From an uncultured Mollicutes bacterium (GTDB taxonomy: Bacteria; Bacillota_I; Bacilli_A; RFN20; CAG-826), in contig CALBGF010000164.1 of assembly GCA_937893635.1 (NCBI GenBank), forward strand, positions 1-6,632: 6,632 nucleotides of DNA. Direction: 5' to 3'. The translations under genes were made by a program, and so were the position numbers. A model generated the notes under the pieces. That model ran no database searches, had not been told where the DNA came from, and was given only the letters and a program-made list of their open reading frames with translations. Every line of letters begins with the position of its first letter. Position 1 is the first letter of the stretch. Below, piece by piece: positions 1-6,622 of the stretch.

Positions 1-783
1 AAATATAATTTTATCTATAATACCTAATTGGTTTGCTTTTTCTTTTACTTTTTCCATTAATGGTCCTACTCCCACTAATAAAAGGCGAGAATTATTATTT
101 TGTAATAGAACTTCCTTAAAAATATCTAATAAAAAATAATGATTTTTTACTTCTATGAATCGTCCAATATGTCCAACTACAAATTCGTCTTTATCAATTC
201 CGTATTGATTTCTAATGGCATTGCGATTAATCGTATTGTAAGCGAATCTATCTATCTCAATAGCGTTTTTAATAATTATTGGTTTGTTTGTTTTTGTATA
301 TTTTTTCTTAAACATCCATTTACTTGCCGAGTTAGAACAAGCCATATAGTAATTTGCGTACTTGCACGTTGGATTAATTAGCATTTTTCCAAATAATGTT
401 TTTATAAAATTATTTGTTTGAAAACGATCACTATGTACATGTTCAATACGTACTTTAACATTATTCTTTTTAGCAGCTTTTAAAGGAGCAACTGACTTAG
501 ACGAAGAGTGGCAATGTAATATATCAAAATGATGATTTTTAAAAAGTTTATTGCATGCATGTAAACACTTAAGAGGATGTTTTACTAAACTAGGAATTTT
601 ATAAATAGTACAGCCATAGCTAGCCATTACATCTTCTAATACTTCTTTTTTGTCTGACTCGAATATTAAAAAAGAAATGTCTAAATTGTTATGCAAATGC
701 TTAACAATTTCTAATAATAGAGATTGAATTCCACCATGTTCTAAGCAATCAACAAAATATAATACGCTTATTTTACTATTCAT
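1..783 (-). CDS. GT4-family glycosyltransferase (EpsF/CapM-like), C-terminus cut off by window edge
   Basis: This gene has an open reading frame from ATG at 783 to base 1 without a stop, so 261 residues are visible and roughly 100 are missing compared with a usual 360-370. I translated it by hand. The N-terminal Rossmann half shows the glycine loop EHGGIQS (residues 15-21), which normally sits by the acceptor and sugar nucleotide, and the segment KVRIEHVHSD (110-119). The linker IIIKNAIEIDRFA (169-181) leads into the donor-binding half, GHIGRF (204-209) and KNH (213-215). The EX7E motif expected near residue 280 lies outside the window. The protein resembles the glycosyltransferase at 4707-5813 along its whole visible length, but PQKNH has become EVKNH and GDGP has become GVGP. 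It should be cytoplasmic or peripheral to the membrane and add one sugar to the lipid-linked repeat unit; donor and linkage cannot be told. Its start overlaps the flippase stop by 8 bp, and GAAGG lies 8 nt upstream. Confidence 0.9.
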   Translation of the reverse strand, partial: MNSKISVLYFVDCLEHGGIQSLLLEIVKHLHNNLDISFLIFESDKKEVLEDVMASYGCTIYKIPSLVKHPLKCLHACNKLFKNHHFDILHCHSSSKSVAPLKAAKKNNVKVRIEHVHSDRFQTNNFIKTLFGKMLINPTCKYANYYMACSNSASKWMFKKKYTKTNKPIIIKNAIEIDRFAYNTINRNAIRNQYGIDKDEFVVGHIGRFIEVKNHYFLLDIFKEVLLQNNNSRLLLVGVGPLMEKVKEKANQLGIIDKIIF

Positions 784-2233
784 TTATGGTACCTTCTTTC
801 TTAGTAGAAAATAAAGATTTTATTGTCTCATAAAATATCTTATCTTTTAAGATTAAAAGCAACAAGAAATAAATAGCAGCACCACCAAGTATTTGAATAA
901 TGGTTGCCAATGCACCTTCTAAGATTTTACCAATAAAATAAACAAGAACAAACATGATAAGAGCGGAAATAATATATTTATATATATTTTTCAAAACTTC
1001 TTTTAGATTTAAATAATGATGCTTTTGCGCATAAATTACAAATAATATCAAAACTAACAATTCAGCGCAAATTGAAGCAATAGATGCTCCGATAGAATCA
1101 AGAAGTGGAATTAGTATTGCGGTTAATACACAATTAAACACAGCGGCAATAACTTCAGCAACATTAGATTTAGATTGTAAGCCAAATGGTGTATATATAA
1201 TTGATCCGATACACATTCTTAAAGCCATTATTATTACCACTGGCGCTAATATCATTAAAAGTAGCGCTACTTTTTCATATCCTTCTCCTAAATACCATGG
1301 AACAAAATTATTAGCAATTCCAATAATTCCTAACGCAATTGGCAAAGATAATCCGAAAACAAAAGATAATGAATTTGTAATTTTATCATCAATTTCTTTT
1401 TGATCTTTTTTCATAAATAAATATGATATTCTTGACCTTATTACTACATTGTAGGCATTAAATAATGTAGCACAAAAAGCCACTATTTGTTGAGCTTTTT
1501 CATAATATCCTGTTTCTTCTTCACTACTTAATAGCCCCAAAAGTACTTTATCAATTAAAGAATAAAATTGATAAGCAATTGTTGGAACAAAGTACATAAA
1601 TATATCTTTAAAATGTCTTTTAATGTTTAATTCCGATATCTTAACTTTATTCACATATTTACCAATATTTATCCATAAAACAACTTGTCCTAATAGTGAT
1701 GATAAAGATAATATCAACAAATAAATCCACAAATCATCTTTATTATGCACTAATAATAAAACTAAAACAGCCCCAATAATTTTAAACATTAGATTTTTAA
1801 GCGCTAATCTTTTAAATTTTTCTAATCCTTCATAAAGCCAACTGATATCAATAATAGATGACAAAAAATATGGTATTTGGATGATAAAAAACATTACATA
1901 TTTGTTTAATAATAAAATTGTTAAAAGAAAAATCAAAAAAGAAAGCATTACAAAAATAAGTCGAAGAATAAATATCTCCCAAAAAATTTTAGAATACTCA
2001 TCTTTGTTATCTAAATTCATAGCAATTTTTCTTTGAGCATGGGTGGAAGTTCCTAAAGCACCTATTAAGGTAAACATTGTAATAAGTGAATAAGTATAGC
2101 TATAAATACCAGTGCCAGAAGATTCTAAAGCTCGCGCCATAATTGGCGTTAAAAGTAATGTAATAATTGATTCAATAACCACTACTACCATATTAAATAT
2201 ATAGTTCTTTTTTAAATCAGATAACTTGGACAT
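776..2233 (-). CDS. Wzx-type polysaccharide flippase (MOP superfamily)
   Basis: This is an integral membrane protein of 485 residues, in the usual range for Wzx/PST-type flippases, with about 12-14 hydrophobic segments and short charged loops. Family-like features are the N-terminal NYIFNMV region, the segment GTGIYSYTYSLITMF around residues 40-54, the region LIDKVLLGLLSSEEETGYYEKAQ near 226-248 that is typical of this family, and WYLGEGYEKV near 313-322. It should move the undecaprenyl-diphosphate-linked repeat unit from the inner to the outer face of the membrane. The longest reading frame opens at a GTG (2242), but I choose the ATG at 2233: AGGTG sits 6 nt before it, while the GTG overlaps that very sequence and has no good site of its own. 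With this start, the polymerase stop TAG is 1 nt upstream, so translation is likely coupled. It ends by overlapping the next glycosyltransferase by 8 bp. The polymerase upstream supports a Wzx role over drug or peptide export. The substrate cannot be inferred. Confidence 0.92.
   Translation of the reverse strand: MSKLSDLKKNYIFNMVVVVIESIITLLLTPIMARALESSGTGIYSYTYSLITMFTLIGALGTSTHAQRKIAMNLDNKDEYSKIFWEIFILRLIFVMLSFLIFLLTILLLNKYVMFFIIQIPYFLSSIIDISWLYEGLEKFKRLALKNLMFKIIGAVLVLLLVHNKDDLWIYLLILSLSSLLGQVVLWINIGKYVNKVKISELNIKRHFKDIFMYFVPTIAYQFYSLIDKVLLGLLSSEEETGYYEKAQQIVAFCATLFNAYNVVIRSRISYLFMKKDQKEIDDKITNSLSFVFGLSLPIALGIIGIANNFVPWYLGEGYEKVALLLMILAPVVIIMALRMCIGSIIYTPFGLQSKSNVAEVIAAVFNCVLTAILIPLLDSIGASIASICAELLVLILFVIYAQKHHYLNLKEVLKNIYKYIISALIMFVLVYFIGKILEGALATIIQILGGAAIYFLLLLILKDKIFYETIKSLFSTKKEGTINE
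792..796 (-). promoter_or_regulatory. Ribosome binding site of the left-edge glycosyltransferase
   Basis: On the minus strand GAAGG stands 8 nt before the ATG at 783, inside the last codons of the flippase gene. It supports this start and means translation of the glycosyltransferase begins while ribosomes are finishing the flippase. Confidence 0.65.
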
Positions 2234-2234
2234 A

Positions 2235-3602
2235 CTATGCACCTACGCCACTTTCTTTAGGTACTATGTAGTAACTAGCTTTTTCTATTTGTTCTTCTTT
2301 TTTTACATATTGATTATTTTTAGCAGCAATCATACATAACAAAATAACAAAATTAGTAACATCTTCATGATAAAGTGCTAAAGAAAGGGAAAAGCAAACA
2401 AATATAATAAGCAACATCAAATCATTAAAATTGCTATAAGATTTACAATATTTTGTAATTATTCTGTAATAAACATATAGTAAAATAACCATTCCTAATA
2501 TTCCATAAGAACAAACCATTTCTAAAATTAAATTATGTGTTATTATTGGCATACCTTCAATAGTTTTAATAGGGACATTAAAAAACCATTGATAACTTGA
2601 TAAACCTGCACCAAACATTAAATTAAAAGGATGATTAAATAAAGCAGCAAAATAGCACTTAAAAATATCTGTTCTTCCAGTTGTTATTTCACTTAACGAT
2701 GATCCTTTTTCATTAAATCTATCAATAACTTTAAAAACAAGATCTCTAGTTTTTGGAACAGCCATAATAAATATACACATTGTTATAACCACTCCAAAAT
2801 ATATACCAAATTTGCGCATGTCTTTAGAATTAAAAGCAATTAATAAAATTAGCCAAATAATAAATGTTAAAAAATATGCTTTTGATAGCATCATAGCGCC
2901 TGCAACACCACTTATAGAACTTAATGCAAGTATAAATAATTTAACTAATTTATTTTCATAAATACTATTTTTGCAAAGATTTTTATTTAAGATAAGATAA
3001 AATCCACCTACTAAAGCTAGTAAACAATAAAAACTAAATGTATTTGCATTACACGAAGATAAAGCTCCACCTATTTCTCCTCGAGTAGTGGAATTAATAT
3101 CTACTCCAATATACTGAATAATAGTGCCAACACTAATAATTGCAGTTCCTAAACAATAAGCAAATAAAGCAAATTTTTTATCAAAATTAAATTCTTCATC
3201 TTTCATAATTGTAAAAGACAAAAATAAAGTTAATACCCACTTAATGGTATAGGTGAAAGATGTATGCCCAACATATATTTGCCAAAAAATATCAACTCCA
3301 AATAAAACCGCCACAAGCATTATTATACGAATATCAAATTTTTTGCCGACAATTATCATATGAAATAGTGTTAATAATGAAATAACATTATAAAAAGCAA
3401 AACTAAACACATATATGTATAAATAGAATGGAATAAAGAAAAGCAAAGCATATATCTTTTCTTTTAAAGGAAACAAGAAAAGCAATGTACCCATAAAAAT
3501 AGAAATAATGTTTGAAGGCATCATTAATCCATTATACTTAAGCACAACATATAAGCATGTTAATAAAACTAATACTACCCAACGAGTTATTTTTTGTTTC
3601 AT
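2235..3602 (-). CDS. Wzy-type polysaccharide polymerase (O-antigen ligase/polymerase family)
   Basis: This is a 455-residue polytopic membrane protein with roughly 12 or more hydrophobic segments (for example near 8-22, 30-46, 90-108, 144-166, 219-238, 265-282, 367-383, 394-409). Between about residues 283 and 365 is a large, probably extracellular loop with the pattern of the Wzy_C/O-antigen ligase family: GRTDIF at 309-314, HPFNLMFGAG at 324-333, and THNLILEM at 355-362, followed by YGILG (366-370). In this family, arginines and the histidine of the large loop are thought to act in glycan transfer. The expected job is joining flipped repeat units into a chain on the outer face. Such proteins are poorly conserved, so topology, loop motif and position between glycosyltransferases and flippase carry the call. 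WaaL-like ligases share the fold, but this neighbourhood favours a polymerase. The ATG overlaps the previous gene's TGA (ATGA, 4 bp), and GAGGTG is 8 nt upstream. Confidence 0.88.
   Translation of the reverse strand: MKQKITRWVVLVLLTCLYVVLKYNGLMMPSNIISIFMGTLLFLFPLKEKIYALLFFIPFYLYIYVFSFAFYNVISLLTLFHMIIVGKKFDIRIIMLVAVLFGVDIFWQIYVGHTSFTYTIKWVLTLFLSFTIMKDEEFNFDKKFALFAYCLGTAIISVGTIIQYIGVDINSTTRGEIGGALSSCNANTFSFYCLLALVGGFYLILNKNLCKNSIYENKLVKLFILALSSISGVAGAMMLSKAYFLTFIIWLILLIAFNSKDMRKFGIYFGVVITMCIFIMAVPKTRDLVFKVIDRFNEKGSSLSEITTGRTDIFKCYFAALFNHPFNLMFGAGLSSYQWFFNVPIKTIEGMPIITHNLILEMVCSYGILGMVILLYVYYRIITKYCKSYSNFNDLMLLIIFVCFSLSLALYHEDVTNFVILLCMIAAKNNQYVKKEEQIEKASYYIVPKESGVGA
2240..2244 (-). promoter_or_regulatory. 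Ribosome binding site that decides the flippase start
   Basis: Minus-strand AGGTG lies 6 nt upstream of ATG 2233 and inside the last sense codons of the polymerase gene. It overlaps the upstream in-frame GTG (2242-2240), which makes that GTG an unlikely initiation codon and favours the protein three residues shorter. Confidence 0.7.
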
Positions 3603-4687
3603 TTTCTTTTCACCTCATTTCTTTTAAGGTGATCAAAATATATTTTTTCATATTCTTCGGCGATAATTTTCAAATCAAAATTTTTAGCATTTTTCTTAGA
3701 ATTAGTGGCAAAATAATCATATTTTTCTTTCTTTTGCATTATTAGTTTCATCGCATCAGTTAATTGATTTTCATTTACGTCCACTAATATTCCGTTATTA
3801 GTAACCACATCTTTTACTCCGCCTACATTAGTGGAAATAATTGGAAGACCAGTCGACATAGCTTCTAAAATTGTCATTGGTAATCCTTCATAAGTTGAAG
3901 ACAAAACAAAAGCATCTGCTTTATTTAAAAAGCATTCTACATTACTTACATTTCCAATATATTTTACATAGTTTTCGATATTTAATTGTTTTGTTAATGA
4001 AAATAATTCTTCTTTTAATTCACCATCACCAATAAATATCAAAGATACATTTTTATCATAATTAACAATATTACTAAATGATTTTAAAAGCAAAGATTGA
4101 TTCTTTTGCGGAGACATTCTTCCTATTGTAATAAATGTAAATTTATCATGTACTTCTTTACAAGAAACAAATTTAGAAGTGTCAACAGGGTTATAAATAG
4201 TAACTACATTTTTTAGTTTATATAATTCTTCTATTTGACTAGTTATTATAGAAGATATTCCAACTGGATAAGCATATTTATGTTTAAATAAAAATCGTAA
4301 TATTTTTTGTCCAGTTTTTGTGGACTCATATACTGGCATATTATGCATCGTATGAATAATCTTTACATGATGAATTATTGCATAAGTCATTACATAAGGA
4401 TATGTATGTAAATGTGTATGAATTATTTGTGGCTTAATAATTTTTAAAAGTTTATACATTTTTCTTAAAGCGCGAAGCGACATACCATCATTTTCATTAA
4501 ATGAATAAATTTTGATATTTTCATCAGTAACAATATCCAAAACTCTTCCAGAATCCAAAGAATGGTTAACAATAAAAGAAACATCAAATATTTCTTTATT
4601 TAATGCTTTTGCTAATTGCGCTGCCATAGTTTCAGCGCCACCCATATTAGTTGTAGGAATACATATTGCTACTCTAATTTTTTCCAT
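3599..4687 (-). CDS. GT4-family glycosyltransferase
   Basis: The 362 residues span a full two-domain GT-B enzyme. The N-terminal half opens with a Rossmann strand IRVAICIPTTNMGGAET (4-20) holding the MGG loop; IIHTHLHTYPY (88-98) and TMHNMPVYES (113-122) are typical acceptor-side segments. The C-terminal donor half has TIGRMSPQKNQSLL (187-200), FIGDGELKEEL (218-228), the EX7E pair E267 and E275 in STYEGLPMTILEAMSTGLP, and VGGVKDVVTNNGILVD (288-303), the usual nucleotide-sugar binding stretch of GT4 enzymes. It should be a retaining transferase at the cytoplasmic face of the membrane, adding a sugar to the undecaprenyl-linked repeat unit. Donor, linkage and order of action cannot be read from sequence. 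It is less like the other two glycosyltransferases here than they are to each other. It follows the upstream gene after 19 bp, with AAAGG 9 nt before the ATG, and ends in TGA overlapping the polymerase start. Confidence 0.94.
   Translation of the reverse strand: MEKIRVAICIPTTNMGGAETMAAQLAKALNKEIFDVSFIVNHSLDSGRVLDIVTDENIKIYSFNENDGMSLRALRKMYKLLKIIKPQIIHTHLHTYPYVMTYAIIHHVKIIHTMHNMPVYESTKTGQKILRFLFKHKYAYPVGISSIITSQIEELYKLKNVVTIYNPVDTSKFVSCKEVHDKFTFITIGRMSPQKNQSLLLKSFSNIVNYDKNVSLIFIGDGELKEELFSLTKQLNIENYVKYIGNVSNVECFLNKADAFVLSSTYEGLPMTILEAMSTGLPIISTNVGGVKDVVTNNGILVDVNENQLTDAMKLIMQKKEKYDYFATNSKKNAKNFDLKIIAEEYEKIYFDHLKRNEVKRK
3611..3616 (-). promoter_or_regulatory. Strong ribosome binding site of the polymerase gene
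   Basis: Minus-strand GAGGTG lies 8 nt before ATG 3602, within the 3' end of the preceding glycosyltransferase gene. It is the closest match to the anti-Shine-Dalgarno complement in the window and supports this start, which also overlaps the upstream stop as ATGA. Confidence 0.75.
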
Positions 4688-4696
4688 TACTATTAA

Positions 4697-4701
4697 CCTT
4701 T
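4697..4701 (-). promoter_or_regulatory. Ribosome binding site of the second glycosyltransferase
   Basis: Minus-strand AAAGG sits 9 nt before ATG 4687 in the 19-bp intergenic gap, the longest gap between genes in the window. The gap has no room for a terminator, and I see no separate promoter. Confidence 0.6.
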
Positions 4702-4706
4702 CTCAA

Positions 4707-5813
4707 TTATTTTAAAATTTCTTTATAAATTTTAAGTAATTTATCTCCTTCTACTTTTATATCATATTGTGATTTTAACATATTCTCGTGATTTTGTATG
4801 CGATTGCTTGGTAAACAATTTACTATTTGTCTAGCCCAAGTGGCGGGTGATTGCTTTAAAGATAAAAAATATACATTTTTATTCACTTGAACTTCTCTAG
4901 TAATATTCTTAGAAAAGAAAACATTTAAGCCCATTGCTTGAGCTTCAATACCCACGACTGGAAGACCTTCATAAATGCTTGGTAAAACAAAATAGTCCAT
5001 AATTTGATAATATAATTCTACATCCTTAACTGTGCCAATAAACAAAACATCTTTTGCTAATGTTAGTTTTTCCACTTTTTGTTTTATTTTATCTAAATAT
5101 GGCCCATCACCAATTAATAATAATTTACAGTTTGGATTAATTTGTTTTATTTCTTTAAATATATCAATTAAGAAAGCGTGATTTTTTTGTGGGACAAATC
5201 TTCCAATGTTTCCAATTACTAGGTCGTTATTATCAATATTTAACTTATTTCGCATTTCTATGCGCTTATTATTATCTGGGGCAAACCGCGTTAAATCGAT
5301 AGCGTTATTAATAATAATTACTTTCTTATCATCAACTACTTTATTTCCAAAAAGCCATCTAGCGGATAATTCTGAACAAGCGAATAAATGCGTGGCATAT
5401 TTTTTAGAAAATGGTCTTAAAATATTTTTAATTAATGTTTTTAACCATTCTTTTTTATTCGCAGTTGAATGTGAATGAGCAATACGTACCTTAACATTAG
5501 CTTTTTTAGCCGCTAAAAGAGTAAAGACACTTAAAGCATTCATATTTGAATGAACAATATCATATTTTCCTGTAATAAATAATTTTTTTAAAGTGCGGAC
5601 ATACTTAAAAACATTTGTATAATGTGGAATAATTATTACATTTCCGCCTAATTCTTTGATTTTATCTTCGTCAATAATTGGACAAGTATTTTCTACAAAA
5701 AAATCAAAAGTGACTTGACTTCGATCAATGTTTTGATACAAGTTCATAATCATTGATTCCACGCCTCCCGCTTTAGCGGTTCCTATTACTTGGGCTACAC
5801 GAATCTTATCCAT
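4707..5813 (-). CDS. GT4-family glycosyltransferase (EpsF/CapM-like)
   Basis: A complete GT-B enzyme of 368 residues. The N-terminal domain starts IRVAQVIGTAKAGGVESMIMNLY (4-26), with the AGGVE loop common in EpsF-type capsule and exopolysaccharide enzymes; YDIVHSNMNALS (84-95) and KVRIAHSHST (108-117) follow. The donor domain has NNAIDLTRFAPD (169-180), GNIGRFVPQKNHAFL (201-215) with R205 and K210 as likely phosphate-contacting residues, LLIGDGP (232-238), and the EX7E pair E282/E290 in YEGLPVVGIEAQAMGL. Family knowledge points to a retaining transferase using a nucleotide sugar at the inner membrane face. Because it directly follows the initiating transferase, it may add the second sugar, but gene order is only a weak guide. 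The ATG comes 1 nt after the upstream TAG; the best ribosome site (AAGG) is 11 nt away, rather far, so coupling with the upstream gene may matter. It looks like a paralogue of the partial gene at 1-783. Confidence 0.94.
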   Translation of the reverse strand: MDKIRVAQVIGTAKAGGVESMIMNLYQNIDRSQVTFDFFVENTCPIIDEDKIKELGGNVIIIPHYTNVFKYVRTLKKLFITGKYDIVHSNMNALSVFTLLAAKKANVKVRIAHSHSTANKKEWLKTLIKNILRPFSKKYATHLFACSELSARWLFGNKVVDDKKVIIINNAIDLTRFAPDNNKRIEMRNKLNIDNNDLVIGNIGRFVPQKNHAFLIDIFKEIKQINPNCKLLLIGDGPYLDKIKQKVEKLTLAKDVLFIGTVKDVELYYQIMDYFVLPSIYEGLPVVGIEAQAMGLNVFFSKNITREVQVNKNVYFLSLKQSPATWARQIVNCLPSNRIQNHENMLKSQYDIKVEGDKLLKIYKEILK

Positions 5814-5814
5814 T

Positions 5815-6525
5815 CTATTTAGCGCCTTTTCCCTTAAATATCGCTGGTATTGTTAATAATACAATTCTAACATCAAACCAAAATCCTCTTCTTGGTAAGT
5901 AGTAAAGTTCTTCTTTTTGGCGTTCTCCACTTTCATATGTCGCTAATGAACGATCTTTTACTTGCCAATAACCTGTTAACCCTGGCTTTACTTTCATTAA
6001 TTGGTTTTGCTCATATTCCGTAAAATTATTTTCTAATTCTTGTTTAGTGATGGGTCTAGGTCCCACTAAAGATAAACTACCACCAAGAATATTAAATAAT
6101 TGCGGTAATTCATCTAATGATGTTTTACGTAAAAACTTACCAAGTTTAGTTACACGTGGATCATCATCTAGTTTTCTTTCCTTTTGCCATTTCTTTTTTT
6201 GGTTTTCATCTAAATATTTATCTAAATTTGTTTCCGCATCAGAAAACATTGTTTGGAATTTATATATACGAATTTTCTTTTTATTTAAGCCCATTCTTTC
6301 ATCTTTAAAAATTACTTGTCCATGTGTCGATATTAAAACAAGTAATGAAATAATAGGAAAAATTAATGTGGCCATTAAAAATACTATACTTATAAAAGAA
6401 ACCACGATATCTAAAACTCTTTTAAAAAAAAGATAAGTTTTACTTCCTTTAATTACTATTTCTTCATCAGTATTTTTAGTATCAATACTTTCTATCTCTT
6501 TTTTCATCTGCTCTTCTTTGACCAT
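5815..6525 (-). CDS. Initiating sugar-phosphate transferase (undecaprenyl-phosphate phosphoglycosyl transferase, short PglC/EpsL-like form)
   Basis: The 236 residues match the bacterial sugar transferase family (PF02397). A charged N-terminal tail (1-30) precedes KRVLDIVVS (35-43) and one hydrophobic stretch (about 39-66) with a central proline (P57), consistent with the membrane-dipping helix of monotopic enzymes. Then come ERMG (76-79), YKFQTMFSDAE (88-98), DPRVTKLGKFLRKTSLDELPQLFN (122-145), SLSLVGPRP (150-158) and PGLTGYWQV (181-189). D138-E139 in SLDELPQ is the expected catalytic Asp-Glu pair. The enzyme moves a sugar 1-phosphate from a UDP-sugar to undecaprenyl phosphate, starting the repeat unit; which sugar is unknown. 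It lacks the extra membrane domain of the long WbaP/CpsE form. As the first gene after the leader, it commits the pathway. ATG 6525 is preferred over the in-frame ATG 18 nt downstream because AAAGGG lies 5 nt before it. It ends in TAG, 1 nt before the next ATG. Confidence 0.95.
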   Translation of the reverse strand: MVKEEQMKKEIESIDTKNTDEEIVIKGSKTYLFFKRVLDIVVSFISIVFLMATLIFPIISLLVLISTHGQVIFKDERMGLNKKKIRIYKFQTMFSDAETNLDKYLDENQKKKWQKERKLDDDPRVTKLGKFLRKTSLDELPQLFNILGGSLSLVGPRPITKQELENNFTEYEQNQLMKVKPGLTGYWQVKDRSLATYESGERQKEELYYLPRRGFWFDVRIVLLTIPAIFKGKGAK

Positions 6526-6530
6526 AAATG

Positions 6531-6536
6531 CCCTTT
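6531..6536 (-). promoter_or_regulatory. Ribosome binding site of the first operon gene
   Basis: Minus-strand AAAGGG, 5 nt before ATG 6525. Its first two bases are also the last two of the 3' arm of the leader hairpin at 6535-6560, so access could be modestly affected by that structure. Confidence 0.65.
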
Positions 6537-6560
6537 CTTTATTGTAAAAATAATAAAGAA
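6535..6560 (-). repeat. 9-bp inverted repeat in the operon leader, touching the ribosome binding site
   Basis: On the minus strand TTCTTTATT (6560-6552) and AATAAAGAA (6543-6535) are perfect reverse complements separated by 8 nt. As RNA this would be a weak, A-U rich hairpin with two G-C pairs. It is not a terminator: it has no G-C rich stem or following U run, and it stands directly before a gene. A regulatory effect is possible but unproven, and such repeats arise easily in AT-rich DNA. Confidence 0.45.
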
Positions 6561-6593
6561 TGTTTAAATAAAATTTTCGTTAATTCATAACAA

Positions 6594-6622
6594 ATATTAT
6601 AATTACAAAATAATTATAATAT
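6594..6622. repeat. Perfect 12-bp inverted repeat (possible operator or promoter element)
   Basis: ATATTATAATTA (6594-6605) and TAATTATAATAT (6611-6622) are exact reverse complements with a 5-bp centre, CAAAA. The arms are pure A+T and include TATAAT on both strands. It lies about 70-100 bp ahead of the first gene, where an operator or a two-way promoter could be. The symmetry itself is certain; function is inferred, and the low sequence complexity weakens it. Confidence 0.55.
6596..6618 (-). promoter_or_regulatory. Candidate -10 boxes for the polysaccharide operon
   Basis: The minus strand has TATAAT at 6601-6596 and again at 6618-6613. For the first, the hexamer about 17 nt upstream is only an AT run and not TTGACA-like. 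For the second, the -35 region would fall outside the window. A transcript from either would have an untranslated leader of roughly 65-85 nt. The rest of the 107 bases before the first gene holds no reading frame that I can support. Confidence 0.3.

Noticed and set aside
139..381. Plus-strand reading frame of 80 residues
   Set aside because: It is antisense to the partial glycosyltransferase at 1-783, whose minus-strand translation has clear GT4 motifs through the same bases.
2242..2242. GTG as the flippase start
   Set aside because: The GTG is part of the Shine-Dalgarno-like AGGTG for the ATG at 2233 and lacks its own well-placed site.
3557..3745. Short plus-strand frames here and at 4512-4715 that look hydrophobic
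   Set aside because: Both run opposite ends of real genes; their Phe/Ile-rich content follows from reading AT-rich codons on the other strand and does not indicate small membrane proteins.
5206..5478. Plus-strand reading frame of 90 residues
   Set aside because: It is a shadow of the glycosyltransferase at 4707-5813, with no recognisable domain and no convincing ribosome site.
6047..6436. Plus-strand reading frame of 129 residues
   Set aside because: It lies wholly opposite the well-supported sugar transferase gene, shows no family motif, and its serine- and lysine-rich composition is what the antisense of that gene gives.
6535..6560. Intrinsic terminator before the operon
   Set aside because: The stem is A-T rich, there is no U run after it, and it abuts the first gene's ribosome binding site.
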